Both the position numbers and the translations under genes were made by a program. A model generated the notes under the pieces. That model saw only the letters and a list, made by a program, of their open reading frames with translations, did not search any database and was not told the origin of the DNA. Shown here in pieces: positions 1-10,400 of a stretch of 52,439 nt of DNA; positions within the stretch are counted from its first letter, which is position 1, and every line of letters begins with the position of its first letter. Origin of the DNA: Candidatus Poribacteria bacterium (GTDB lineage Bacteria; Poribacteria; WGA-4E; WGA-3G); NCBI GenBank assembly GCA_022394775.1, contig JAGFCB010000050.1, positions 1 to 52,439 on the forward strand. Direction: 5' to 3'.

Positions 1-1
1 T

Positions 2-91
2 GCGTTGATTGCGTATCAGTTTTTAGAGAGCAAGCCGTCGGTGCATCTCTGTGAACTTCCGGGAAACAGCGACTTACCGGTGACTTTCTAA
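2..91 (+). CDS. 3' end of an unidentified gene
   Basis: An open frame enters from the left edge and stops at the TAA at 89-91. It encodes the last 29 residues of a protein, ending in LPGNSDLPVTF. Codon use looks normal. The fragment is too short to assign a family. It lies on the same strand as the next gene, 86 bases away, so it could be upstream in the same transcript. Confidence 0.45.
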   Translation, partial: ALIAYQFLESKPSVHLCELPGNSDLPVTF

Positions 92-177
92 CGGATAAAC
101 TTTTTTCAAACTCACGTTAGTAACATCCAAATGCACCGATTTCGGACGAATTACACATCCGAACTCTGGAGGATATC

Positions 178-3078
178 ATGCAACAACCGAATTGGATAAC
201 AGCATTACTGAGTGCCCTGATAATGATCGGTATTTCCAGCGGCACGGCTTTTACGGAAACGTCACAGCCTGTAATTCCGATGGAACAAGAAATCACACAA
301 GGGGCATTACGCGTAGAGATAAACGAAGAGATCGTCGAATGTCCATTAAAACATACTGATGTAAAGGCGAATATCGCGGGTTTCATCGCACGCGTCACTG
401 TAACCCAAACCTTCCACAACCCGTACGACGAGAAAATTGAAGCAGTCTACGTCTTTCCGCTGCCACATACCGCAGCGATAGATGACATGACGATGACCGT
501 CGGAGATCGTCGGATCGTCGGATTAATCAAACGCCGTGCCGAGGCAGAAGCCCTCTATCAAGAGGCGATTCAGCAAGGGAAAACAGCGAGTCTGTTGGAA
601 CAAGAACGTCCGAATATCTTTACACAATCGGTTGGCAATATCCCATCGAAAGATGAGGTGCACATCAAAATCTCTTATGTCGATGTCCTTGATTACGATA
701 TGGGCACTTACGAATTCCATTTCCCAATGGTAGTCGGTCCCCGCTATATCCCCGGCACCCCAACCTCCAGAACCCCTAAACTTTTAGATGAATTACAAGG
801 GAAAGTTGGTGAATTAGAAGCACCTTTGGAGGGTGCCCCAGAGGGTGCTGATCCTTCAGGGACAGGGGTATCCCCAGACACAGACCGCGTGCCGGATGCG
901 TCGCGTATTACGCCACCCGTTCTCAAACCCGGCTACCGGACAGCGCACGACATCAGTCTCTCAGTATCGCTCGACGCTGGGGTACCGATTCAGGATATCG
1001 AGATTACCAACCACACGGCAGCGGTTGAACGTGCGGGTGCGTCGGGTGCGACTGCAGTGCTTTCACCCGCTGATTCAATACCGAACAAGGATTTTGTGAT
1101 GAAATACGCCGTTGCCGGTAAAAAGCCGGAGATGGCGGTTTTAGCGCACGCCAAGGGACCTGAGCAGGGCTACTTTATGCTCATGATCCAACCTAAACTT
1201 GATGCTGAACTTGCCGAAGCACCACCCCGCGAAATAGTCTTCCTCGTTGACACTTCAGGGTCAATGTCCGGAGTGCCGACAAAAAAAGTTAAAGAGACGA
1301 TGCATCATTTTCTCCGCCTCACCAAACCGAACGATGCACTGCAAGTCATCACCTTTGCAAGTCGTGCAGATAAACTCTTTAAAAAATCGGTGCCAGCGAC
1401 ACAGGAAAACATTGAACATGCCCTTAACTTCACACAACAGGTTCAGAGCGGCGGTGGGACCGAAATGCTGAAAGCGATTAAATTGGTACTCAACGAACCC
1501 GTTGACCCAGAACGCGTCCGCATCATCGTCATGCTCAGCGATGGCTACATCGGGAACGAAGCGGAAATCATCGCTGAAGTTGACAAACGGGCGGGAGATC
1601 AGATCCGATTTTGGGCTATCGGTGTCGGTTCATCGCCAAACCGCTACCTGATTGACGGCGTGGCAAAACACGGCGGTGGCATGGCAAAGGTGTTAGAACT
1701 CAACACCGATCCAGGACCGCTTGTCGCAGAGATTGCCGACCGCATTCACCGCGCGCAACTCGCCAAAATCCAGATTGATTGGAATGGTCTCTCTGTGTAT
1801 GAGACCTACCCGCGACGAATTCCTGAACTCTGGGCAGGCAGACCCGTCATCATGTTTGGACGCTATGCGACAGGTGGGAATAAAAACATTGAACTTTCCG
1901 GTAGTGCAGAGGGTAAACCTGTGAAATATAAACTACACGTGACACTCCCAGAAACGCAGCCTGATCGGGATGTCTTGCCAAAAGTGTGGGCGCGTAAGAA
2001 AATTGAAGACCTCTCGGCACAGTTATATCTAACTGAGTTACCGGAAGTTATCGAAGAGATTACCAACATCGCTCTGAACCACAGGTTGATGACGCAATAC
2101 ACAAGTTTCGTCGCTGTAGATGAGGCTGACATGCAACCCATAAATCAAGAGGCAAAAGCACCTCGGCAGGTTGTTGTGCCTGTCCCGTTGCCAGAAGGTA
2201 CCGACTTCAGAGGATTCTACAATGTTCGGAAAGCAAACTTTGCCGGTTCCAGCAAAAGACGAATGGCAAGACTGAGTGCCCCGCAAACCTTTTCCGCTCC
2301 AACCGCACAGTATAGTGTCGATAGAGGTCAGGCTCCTGAAGCATTACAGGTAACTACAGAAACCGAGCGAAATAAAGCCCCTGGATCGTGGGAATTTTTG
2401 GAGAAATCTTTGGAAACACCGTCTTGGAAACTTTTGGCGAGTGCGTTTGGTGGTAAAATTGACGAAGATGCTCTCACGACACTCCAAAAGGCTTGGGAAG
2501 ATCCGATGCTCGAAACAGTTATCGCAGGCGGAAATCAGTATATTGTGATGCGGTCTGCATGGTGTATTCGTACGGCAGCACAAGCGGTCCCAAATAACAC
2601 GGAACTCGCAACACTGTCTAAACGGGTGCTCTCAAAGGCGACTCAGGTCAAATTGCTGGAATCGATAGATAATTCCTTATATGCTTACCTCAGCACATTG
2701 TACGCAGTACTCCTGCAACCAGAAGAGGCGCGCAGTGCAAAGTACAAAGATATAGTGAAAGCGTTGTTGACGAAGATGGATAAAGACACACATATAGATA
2801 TAAAGACAGCGCGTTTGGTTGCCGAGGGCTTGCTTAAACCGTCTGAACGGAACGATAAGGCACTACAAGCCGCACTTGCAACGCAGAGTATCTATGGAAA
2901 CGATCTTGTACTCCTGACTTGCCTACTTGCTAAAAATAGGGGTGGGCAGCTGCGGCAAACTTTCCGTGAAGAATTTCCATACATAGCGAGGCACAGGCGA
3001 CTTAATGGATACGTTGTGGTCATTATCAGTCGAATCGAAGCATTGCAGAGGAACATTCAGTTTTCATCAAAGCCGTAA
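178..3078 (+). CDS. VIT and von Willebrand factor A domain secreted protein
   Basis: This 966-residue protein starts with a likely signal peptide: a hydrophobic stretch at about residues 8-25 ending near GTAFTE. Residues about 38-195 match a VIT (vault/inter-alpha-trypsin) domain, with the typical FHNPYDEKIEAVYVFPLP segment. A vWA domain follows at about 350-520 and carries the metal-binding MIDAS motif DTSGSMS plus a later LSDGYIG. The remaining 400 residues look partly disordered, then helical, with no family I recognise. VIT-vWA proteins are usually exported and bind proteins or matrix through the metal site; the ligand here is unknown. GGAGG at 170-174 lies three bases before the ATG. Confidence in the domains is high, in the role low. 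Confidence 0.88.
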   Translation: MQQPNWITALLSALIMIGISSGTAFTETSQPVIPMEQEITQGALRVEINEEIVECPLKHTDVKANIAGFIARVTVTQTFHNPYDEKIEAVYVFPLPHTAAIDDMTMTVGDRRIVGLIKRRAEAEALYQEAIQQGKTASLLEQERPNIFTQSVGNIPSKDEVHIKISYVDVLDYDMGTYEFHFPMVVGPRYIPGTPTSRTPKLLDELQGKVGELEAPLEGAPEGADPSGTGVSPDTDRVPDASRITPPVLKPGYRTAHDISLSVSLDAGVPIQDIEITNHTAAVERAGASGATAVLSPADSIPNKDFVMKYAVAGKKPEMAVLAHAKGPEQGYFMLMIQPKLDAELAEAPPREIVFLVDTSGSMSGVPTKKVKETMHHFLRLTKPNDALQVITFASRADKLFKKSVPATQENIEHALNFTQQVQSGGGTEMLKAIKLVLNEPVDPERVRIIVMLSDGYIGNEAEIIAEVDKRAGDQIRFWAIGVGSSPNRYLIDGVAKHGGGMAKVLELNTDPGPLVAEIADRIHRAQLAKIQIDWNGLSVYETYPRRIPELWAGRPVIMFGRYATGGNKNIELSGSAEGKPVKYKLHVTLPETQPDRDVLPKVWARKKIEDLSAQLYLTELPEVIEEITNIALNHRLMTQYTSFVAVDEADMQPINQEAKAPRQVVVPVPLPEGTDFRGFYNVRKANFAGSSKRRMARLSAPQTFSAPTAQYSVDRGQAPEALQVTTETERNKAPGSWEFLEKSLETPSWKLLASAFGGKIDEDALTTLQKAWEDPMLETVIAGGNQYIVMRSAWCIRTAAQAVPNNTELATLSKRVLSKATQVKLLESIDNSLYAYLSTLYAVLLQPEEARSAKYKDIVKALLTKMDKDTHIDIKTARLVAEGLLKPSERNDKALQAALATQSIYGNDLVLLTCLLAKNRGGQLRQTFREEFPYIARHRRLNGYVVVIISRIEALQRNIQFSSKP

Positions 3079-3170
3079 AAAACTTGTGATGTGATTCCGT
3101 TTTCGTGGTATCCTTAATATAATCCACTTTCGTGTCCACGCAATTATGGGCTTTACAAGGAGTTGCAACC

Positions 3171-4184
3171 ATGAAAATCACAGGCTTTGAATATCGTACT
3201 GTCTCCATCCCTTTCCTTCCAGCAATACAAGAACACTCAGGCATGGAATATCCGACAACCTTGGTCTGGGTACACACAGATGAAGGGTTAACGGGATTGG
3301 GTGAAAGCAATTCTCTGCACAGCGATATTACGGATCAAGCGGACAGTATCGCTGAAAGGTATGTCGGCAAAAACCTTTGGGATATTGACCTCTCGTCGGA
3401 GTCATTTACCTTCCAATCGGCTTTTTATGATTTGGCGGGACAAGCATTGGGGGTGCCTGCGCATAAGTTAATCGGTGAAAAACACCGGGATAGCGTTGAA
3501 CTCGCCTACTGGTCGCCACCGATGCCGCCGGAAGCGACAGCAGCAGAAGCAGAACGCGCCGCAGACCTTGGCTTCCGTGTGCATAAACTCAAGGCTCGGA
3601 AGGCGACTATCGTCGAAACTGCACGTTTAACGAAAGAAGCGTGCGGTCCCGATTTCCAGATTCGCGTCGATCCGAATACAGAATTCGGAGACTTAGAGAC
3701 CGGACTCCGGCTCGCTGACGAGCTCCTTCCGTATAACATTGAAGTCTATGAAGACCCGATTCGGTTTGAGGATTTGTCTTGGTACCGTCAGATGCGGGAA
3801 AAGGTGGAAGTTCCAGTCGCACGGCATGTCGGGGGACCGCAAGAGATTTTAAAGAACATCCGCGCAGAGGCAGTGGATGCCATCAATACGGCGGGGAACG
3901 TCGCTGGTCTTCGGAAGAGTGCCGCTGTCGCCGAAGCTGCTGATTTGCCGATTTGGGTGCAGATTTTCGCTTTCGGTTCATGTGTCGCTTCGACTTTTGC
4001 TGCGCACATGGTGTGCACAATACCGAACTGCACAATGCCGATCGACGAACTCCCGCATATCCGTATCGACGATCTCTCCGGGGGTAGTATGGACCTGTCT
4101 AACGGTGCAATCAACTTGACAGACGCACCCGGATTGGGTATCAGTCTTGATATGGAAGCAGTTGAGCGGTATCGCATCCGTTAA
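3171..4184 (+). CDS. Mandelate racemase/muconate lactonizing enzyme family protein (enolase superfamily)
   Basis: The 337-residue protein has an N-terminal capping domain (about 1-125) and a TIM-barrel part. Recognisable active-site features are the KxK motif in HKLKARK (K139, K141), D167 in RVDPNTEF and E194 in VYEDPI. The family abstracts a proton alpha to a carboxylate using Mg2+, typically on sugar acids. The third metal ligand, normally Asp/Glu about 25 residues after E194, is not evident: the segment reads PVARHVGGPQEI. The specific substrate cannot be told. The ATG at 3171 was chosen over an upstream in-frame GTG at 3132 because AAGGAG at 3157-3162 lies eight bases before it. Confidence 0.88.
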   Translation: MKITGFEYRTVSIPFLPAIQEHSGMEYPTTLVWVHTDEGLTGLGESNSLHSDITDQADSIAERYVGKNLWDIDLSSESFTFQSAFYDLAGQALGVPAHKLIGEKHRDSVELAYWSPPMPPEATAAEAERAADLGFRVHKLKARKATIVETARLTKEACGPDFQIRVDPNTEFGDLETGLRLADELLPYNIEVYEDPIRFEDLSWYRQMREKVEVPVARHVGGPQEILKNIRAEAVDAINTAGNVAGLRKSAAVAEAADLPIWVQIFAFGSCVASTFAAHMVCTIPNCTMPIDELPHIRIDDLSGGSMDLSNGAINLTDAPGLGISLDMEAVERYRIR

Positions 4185-4240
4185 ATAGTTTAGGACTTAC
4201 GCAACGCCTTGGTATGTGCTATACTACAAGGAAAGAACCT

Positions 4241-7200
4241 CTACAAGCCAGGCAATCCGCCCACAATCTCCACCGTTTTCAGGCTAACAGTGATGACGCG
4301 GGCGATGAGGTCAACAATATATTGCGGCTGATCAGCACGGTTCGGATCGTTCACAATCCCGCTCCGTTTGTCTGTCTTGACGCGATACTGGTCGATAACC
4401 CACTCCAACGCCGAGCGGTTGCCCAACCGATACTCATAAACCGCTGCAGGGATGCCGTCGAGTGTGAGGAAATCGTTGTATTTCAGCTGCGCCTTGTCCT
4501 TGGATAACTTCATCTTCTCAACGCGCCAGTCTATCGGCATACCGAGGGTTTCGATGTGTTTCAGTTTGTCGTATTTCGGAACTGATTCGTAGTTGACGTG
4601 GAGATCTGCTAACGCTGTGCCTCCGTTAGTAAAACCCCAGAAATCTTCGGTAAACGGGATATGTGGGAGGTCACGCTTGAGGTTCGCCTGATACTTTTCG
4701 CGATAGTCCGGATGGTGCAAGAGTCCGTAGGTATAGTGGAAGATGTCCCATTTGCTAATCGTGTCATCGCTGTAGTGCTTACGGAATTCCGCCAACGCCC
4801 AATTGGTGATATTCTCTTGGCGGTTTGTGCCGTCCTCATCGTAGGTGTAGAAGGGGAAGCATCGAGAATCGCCTGTAAGATGGAGATCTGGAATTACATC
4901 AACCATCAACGATTGAAAAGATTTGTTACTTCCAATACCACTAACACAAATTACCTGATTTTCTCTTTCCGTCTCAAGTGTAGGGAAGGTATTCGGAAAC
5001 ACAGACATTCGGTGGTTTAGGGTGTCATCAAAGCATAGATTCATTTTTGTAAATGGTCGATAAAGAGAGACTCGGAGTTTTGATTCTGCATACTCGGCAA
5101 GTTGTCCCCGCTCCAGTTTTTGTTTTAAACCTGAACTCCATTTAATTTCGGTGTCATCATATTCCACAAAATCATCAACATTTCGAGTGTTTTGTGGCAC
5201 TCCCTTCCATTTGAGCACTTGCGTATTATAAAAATCACTTGTCCGCTTCACGTTTTGAATCAGCGTATTTTTCTTGAAATTATAGAGCCATGCATCTCTG
5301 CTGGTCTGAAAACCAACTCCGAATGTGTGAAAAATTACGTTGACCGCTTCGGTTTTGCTTGTCTTTGCTGTCCTATTTCCTATCGGGATAAAGGTATCAA
5401 ACTCGGCGTGGAGTCCTTCTGTCAGCCATGTATGTCGCTTGTCAGGTGTTATCTGCTGCCAGTCAATGTTTTGACAATGCTCCTTTGAATCGAGATAGCG
5501 ATACTTCTCTTCCTTTCGCCAAAATTCGTCAACAGATGCATAGAAAATTTCGGCGGGTTCCGGGTCAGATGCCGAACCTGTGCTATTAGCATTTTTCTTG
5601 ACGAAAAAATTGATACTCACGCCGACCTGAATCCCGAAGACGTTGTGTGTCGTACCTGACAACTTCGGATTCTTACGGACATTACCACCCAAATCCAGAA
5701 TATAAATCGCGTCGAAATCTTGTGCGAGGTGTTTCCGCATCCCGTCAAACGCGATGCCATCCAGAAAACCGTTGTTGGTAACAAACGCGACAACGCCTTC
5801 TTTTCCAATCCGCTTCGATGCCCAGAGAATTGCCTTCACATAAGGATCCGAGAGAGCGTTTTTATTTGTCGCCTTCGAGTCCTGCGAATAGGTTTCCCGC
5901 AATAGTGCGTCCATTATCTTATACTTCCGATTCTTGTTGTTGTCATTCTCGTTGGCTTGATGGATATTATAAGGTGGGTTGCCGATAACGACGAACATAT
6001 CCGCTGCCTTCTGTCGCTCGACGCGTTCTGTGTTTTCCTGTGTGAAAAGCCGTGCCTGCTGTTCCTCAAGCAGCTCGAAGGTATCCGCAAGTGCGATCCC
6101 CTCAAAGGGTCGATACGTCTGCGTCCGTTGAAAGAATTCGTGTTCAATGTTGAGGCTCGCGATGTAGTAGGGCAGGAGTAAAATCTCGTTGCAATGGAGT
6201 TCGTTGTGATATTTCTCCGTTAGTGTTGTGGCTCGGATGTCCTGCATCAAACGAACGATAAAGTTACCAGTGCCGACAAACGGATCGATAATATGAACCC
6301 CCGTATCCGACAGCGATCTATCAAACTCGGTTTCGAGGATATGTTCAACGCTGTTCACCATGAAATCGACAATCGGTTGTGGCGTGTAGACGATGCCGTG
6401 TGTGTCCGCCACCCCCACGGAGAACCCTTGAAAAAACTGTTCATAGACAGTATTGAGGAACTGCTGTTTTTGGGAGAAGTCTTTGCAGAGCGTTGCAGCG
6501 TTCTCAATAGCAATGTAAAACGGATTCAACGGTTTGAGAAACGCGTCCCGGCTGAATGCGTTTTGGATGAGTACCTCAATGACGTTCTCAATCTCGCGGG
6601 CGATGATATTCCGACGCGTGAAGTCGGGGTTATCGAAGACAGTGCGGAAGATGCGTTCCGTGAGCAGGTGTTGGATGAGCATCTCCTCAACAGCGGCGAT
6701 GGAGAGGTTCGGATTGATCGCGGCGCGGCACTGTTGGTAGAAGTCCGTGAACGCTGTCACAAACTGTGGGTTCGTCTCGTGCTGTTCCGCTATCAGCTCT
6801 GCAAGTCTCTTGCCGAGTGCCGGCACCATCTCCTTAAACTCTGCGACAGCGACGTGCCAATTTTCAAGTGCAGCCGGAGGCGCAGCGAAGAGGTGTTGAA
6901 GTGCCGCAATCAAGCGCGTCGGATCGGTGATGTCTACGTCAAAGACCATCTCTCCGTTCTGATAGAGGATACCGCGCTGCGGGTTTTGGAAGAAAATGTT
7001 GTCAAATGGATAGCCGGCGTCCCGTTTCTCCTGCACTGCCTTGTGCAGGTTATCGTCCATATCCTTGGCTTCCCAATACGCGAACGGGATTCGGTATGCG
7101 TCAAGTATCACGCCGTCCAGGACGATACGGTTACCCGCCGGGGTACGCATCGGGTATTGCGGAACGAGCGTGGCATCCATCTGCTTGGCACAAGCATCGA

Positions 7201-7324
7201 GTAAGAAAGCAAAAGGATTGCTGACCGCGCCTTCGTGTGTAATGTCGTGTTGTTCGTACTGCTGCAGCGTTGTGTAGTAGTCGCGGATCGCTTTGTGGCT
7301 GGATTTGAGTTTCAGTTGCGGCAT
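4241..7324 (-). CDS. Single-chain type IIG/ISP-like restriction-modification enzyme (adenine-specific)
   Basis: The 1027-residue protein combines nuclease, methyltransferase and specificity parts in one chain. Near the N-terminus D70 and E85-x-K87 (in FAYWEAKD) fit a PD-(D/E)xK nuclease. The central part has methyltransferase motif I DPFVGTGNF and motif IV NPPY, typical of N6-adenine methylases. The C-terminal 400 residues resemble the type ISP specificity domain (KWDIFHYTYGLLHHP, HIPFTEDFWGF). No helicase block was recognised, so a type IIG arrangement is likelier than a translocating type ISP enzyme. The ATG at 7324 is preferred over an upstream TTG at 7405 because a promoter's -10 lies seven bases upstream. 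No other defence gene was recognised next to it. The putative target-recognition part (about 4,880-5,480) looks more AT-rich than its flanks. Confidence 0.85.
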   Translation of the reverse strand: MPQLKLKSSHKAIRDYYTTLQQYEQHDITHEGAVSNPFAFLLDACAKQMDATLVPQYPMRTPAGNRIVLDGVILDAYRIPFAYWEAKDMDDNLHKAVQEKRDAGYPFDNIFFQNPQRGILYQNGEMVFDVDITDPTRLIAALQHLFAAPPAALENWHVAVAEFKEMVPALGKRLAELIAEQHETNPQFVTAFTDFYQQCRAAINPNLSIAAVEEMLIQHLLTERIFRTVFDNPDFTRRNIIAREIENVIEVLIQNAFSRDAFLKPLNPFYIAIENAATLCKDFSQKQQFLNTVYEQFFQGFSVGVADTHGIVYTPQPIVDFMVNSVEHILETEFDRSLSDTGVHIIDPFVGTGNFIVRLMQDIRATTLTEKYHNELHCNEILLLPYYIASLNIEHEFFQRTQTYRPFEGIALADTFELLEEQQARLFTQENTERVERQKAADMFVVIGNPPYNIHQANENDNNKNRKYKIMDALLRETYSQDSKATNKNALSDPYVKAILWASKRIGKEGVVAFVTNNGFLDGIAFDGMRKHLAQDFDAIYILDLGGNVRKNPKLSGTTHNVFGIQVGVSINFFVKKNANSTGSASDPEPAEIFYASVDEFWRKEEKYRYLDSKEHCQNIDWQQITPDKRHTWLTEGLHAEFDTFIPIGNRTAKTSKTEAVNVIFHTFGVGFQTSRDAWLYNFKKNTLIQNVKRTSDFYNTQVLKWKGVPQNTRNVDDFVEYDDTEIKWSSGLKQKLERGQLAEYAESKLRVSLYRPFTKMNLCFDDTLNHRMSVFPNTFPTLETERENQVICVSGIGSNKSFQSLMVDVIPDLHLTGDSRCFPFYTYDEDGTNRQENITNWALAEFRKHYSDDTISKWDIFHYTYGLLHHPDYREKYQANLKRDLPHIPFTEDFWGFTNGGTALADLHVNYESVPKYDKLKHIETLGMPIDWRVEKMKLSKDKAQLKYNDFLTLDGIPAAVYEYRLGNRSALEWVIDQYRVKTDKRSGIVNDPNRADQPQYIVDLIARVITVSLKTVEIVGGLPGL

Positions 7325-7330
7325 GCGGAT

Positions 7331-7359
7331 ATAGTAACAAGTTTGCGGGTATAAATCAA
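7331..7359 (-). promoter_or_regulatory. Sigma-70 promoter of the restriction-modification gene, probably leaderless
   Basis: On the minus strand TTGATT (7359-7354) and TACTAT (7336-7331) are separated by 17 bases. The predicted transcription start falls at about 7324, which is the A of the ATG. No ribosome-binding site is visible, which fits a leaderless message. Confidence 0.6.
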
Positions 7360-7390
7360 GCACAAAATGGGCGAGAGGCAGTAAATTGGG

Positions 7391-7420
7391 TTGCAATGGA
7401 GACAAAAAATGTGATAAAAT
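7391..7420 (+). promoter_or_regulatory. Candidate sigma-70 promoter of glnE
   Basis: TTGCAA (7391-7396) and TAAAAT (7415-7420) are spaced by 18 bases. They lie 38 bases upstream of the glnE start, back to back with the promoter of the restriction-modification gene. Confidence 0.5.
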
Positions 7421-7458
7421 AGCATTAATTGTAGCGTTGCCTACGGAGGAGAAAAGTG

Positions 7459-10400
7459 ATGAATTACGTAGAATTGCCGTTCCCAGAACCCCAGAGAGAA
7501 AACATTCATCAGATGCTATCAGATGCCGCGAATCGGGCTGGCAGCATAGATAGCGAATCTATACTGCGAAGCCTACAAGAACTCGCTACCGACGACGCGG
7601 ACCTCCAAGCCTGCTTTTCAGATATTGCCCTCCCGTTGCTGGAAGCCGCCCTCAATTCACCGAACCCAGAAGCCGCTTTAAACGGTTTTTCACGCTTTGC
7701 CCACGTCGCATTTAACCGCAGAACACTCTATCAGCTGCTGCGAGATGCACCGTCTCTCATACGCACTGTTATCTTGGGCTTCGGTGCCTCTACATATCTC
7801 TCCGAAATCCTCATCCGCCAACCTGACTATTTTTACGACATCATTGATCCGGATGTGATGGAGACAATGAAGACTTCCGAGACGATGTACCAAGAACTCG
7901 CAAAATCGCTCTCGCAATTCGATTCGGTGGAGCAGAAACTCTGTATCCTTCGACGGTATAAACGCCGCGAAACGCTCCGCATCGGGTTACGCGATCTCCT
8001 GAAAACCGTCGATGTCAAGACGACAACGTTAGAGTTGAGTAACTTGGCTGAGGCGGCGTTGCAACACTGTTATGAGATTGGACGCGATCTGATTATGAAA
8101 CCGAAGTTCGGTACGCCGCTCAACGAAGAAGGCACCGCGCCGTGCCGTTTCGCGATTATCGGAATGGGAAAGTTAGGCGGCTATGAACTCAATTTTAGCT
8201 CGGACATCGACCTCATTTTTGTCTACTCAGATGACGCGCACACCGACACCGGAAACGACAACAGTGAGTACTTCTCACGCCTCTGTGAATTCATCATCAA
8301 AGCGATGAGTGAGATAACATCCGATGGCTATGTCTTTCGGGTTGACATCCGCCTCCGACCTGAAAGTAGTGCCGGTGTTATTATCCGTTCCATGGAGAGT
8401 TACGAGAGTTACTATGAAGGTTGGGGCGATCTATGGGAGCGTCAGGCGTTAATCAAGGCACGTTCTGTCGCGGGGGATATGGCGTTTGGTGATGAATTCA
8501 TCCGTATGATTCAACCGTTTGTATATCAGCGTTATTTAGACGGCGTTACGCTTGGCGAGATTAAGGCGGACATCCGACGCACCAAAGCACGGATAGAGGA
8601 ACGGCTCGTCGGTGAAGGCGCGAATCTCGATAAACATGTAAAACTCGGTCCAGGTGCTATTCGGGACATTGAATTCACTGTCCAGTGTCTGCAGATGATT
8701 CACGGTGCCAAGCGGCAATCGCTGTGTACACACAATACACTCGAAGCACTCGCCGCTTTGAAAGCACAAGATATCCTAACGCCAGAGGATGCGGACGCAC
8801 TCACAGATGCTTATCGGTTTCTACGGACTGTTGAGAACAGCATCCAGATTGAGGCAGATCAACAACGTTACGCTATCCCTGAGAAAGAGACAGAAGAACG
8901 GGAACTCGCGCGCCGCGTCGGTTACCAACATACGTCAGAATCCGATGCCTTAGCAGCGTTTCGGAAAGACTACCGCACGCATACTGAACAGGTACGCGCT
9001 ATCTTTCAGAAGATTACGACAACTTCGATCGAATCTGAAGACGGGATTGACATCGCTGTTCTGCTCGCCGAAGAAGATCCACAGCAACTGGAAAGTTTTT
9101 TAAGCACCTACCGTTTTGAAAATGTAAGAGACGCGCAGCGTCTATTGAGACAACTCGCCAACGGCGGCGACGGCATCCAATTCTCGCCGAGTGTGCGACG
9201 GACGTTCTTTAAACTCGCACCGACACTCCTAAACGTTTTACGTGATTCTCCGAACCCAGATATGGCACTCCGGTACCTCTCAGCATTTACAGATAAGGTC
9301 GGGGCGCGGAGCAGCTACTACACGATGTTCGCTGAAAAGCCGTCAACGCTTGAGGCGTTGACCCGTGTCTGTGGCACGAGCCTTTACCTCGCAGATATGC
9401 TCATCACAAGTCCTGAACTCTTTGATCTGCTAACGGTACCTACGTTAGTGGAGCGTTCCAAAACACTTGCTGAGAAACAGGAAGAAGCACTGCAAATTGT
9501 AGCAGAGGCATCAGAAGGGCGGATGTTGTCCATGTTACGGCGGTACAAGAACGACGAAATTTGGCGTATCGCACTACGGAATATCCTCGGTAACGCAACC
9601 CTACCAATAACGACCGAAGAACTCTCCGATTTAGCAGAGGCTGTTTTGCAAGCGGTTTATCCTGAGATTGATGCGGAACTCCGTGAGGCACACGGTACAC
9701 CGCTCGATTCCGACGGCAACCCTGTAACGTTTGCGATCATTGGGATGGGCAAGTTTGGCGGGCGGGAATTGAACTTCAGCTCAGATTTAGATGTGATGTA
9801 TATCTATTCGGCAGACGGTGAAACCACCAAAGGCATGCCAAATGTAGAGTTTTTCGAGGCTGTCGGCTTGGAATTAGTCAATCGGCTTGCTGGCAATCAA
9901 GGGATGGGTATCTATGAAATCGACTTGCGACTCCGTCCACACGGAACAGGCGGTGCGATTGCGCTACCGTTGGCGGGGTATCAACATTATTACGATACCA
10001 CTGCACTGGTGTGGGAGCGTCAGGCACTCACGCGCGCACGCGTCGTTGCTGGAGATACGGAAGTGCTCGGAAATCGGTTCTTAGAAATTGCGCACGCATT
10101 TTGTTACGCGGCACCACTAACGGCTGAGGAAATCGCAGAGATTGTGCGGACACGCAAACGGAAGGAGGCACAAGCCACTCGTAGAACATCTACACGACGC
10201 AGAGGACGCGGTAAAACACAGACCCCAGTTGCCAATGTCAAATCAGGATATGGCGGACTCGTCGATATCGAATTCGCTGTGCAAATCCTTCAACTGGTGC
10301 ATGGCGGCGAGGCACCTTCTGTCCGTCTGCAAAACACGCTGCTCGCAGTTGAGAGATTGCATGATATAGGCGTATTGACAGAAGCACAGCGTGATGGACT

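Noticed and set aside
6293..7204. A 303-codon open frame on the plus strand
   Set aside because: It lies wholly antisense to the restriction-modification gene, which has clear motifs; the antisense frame has none.
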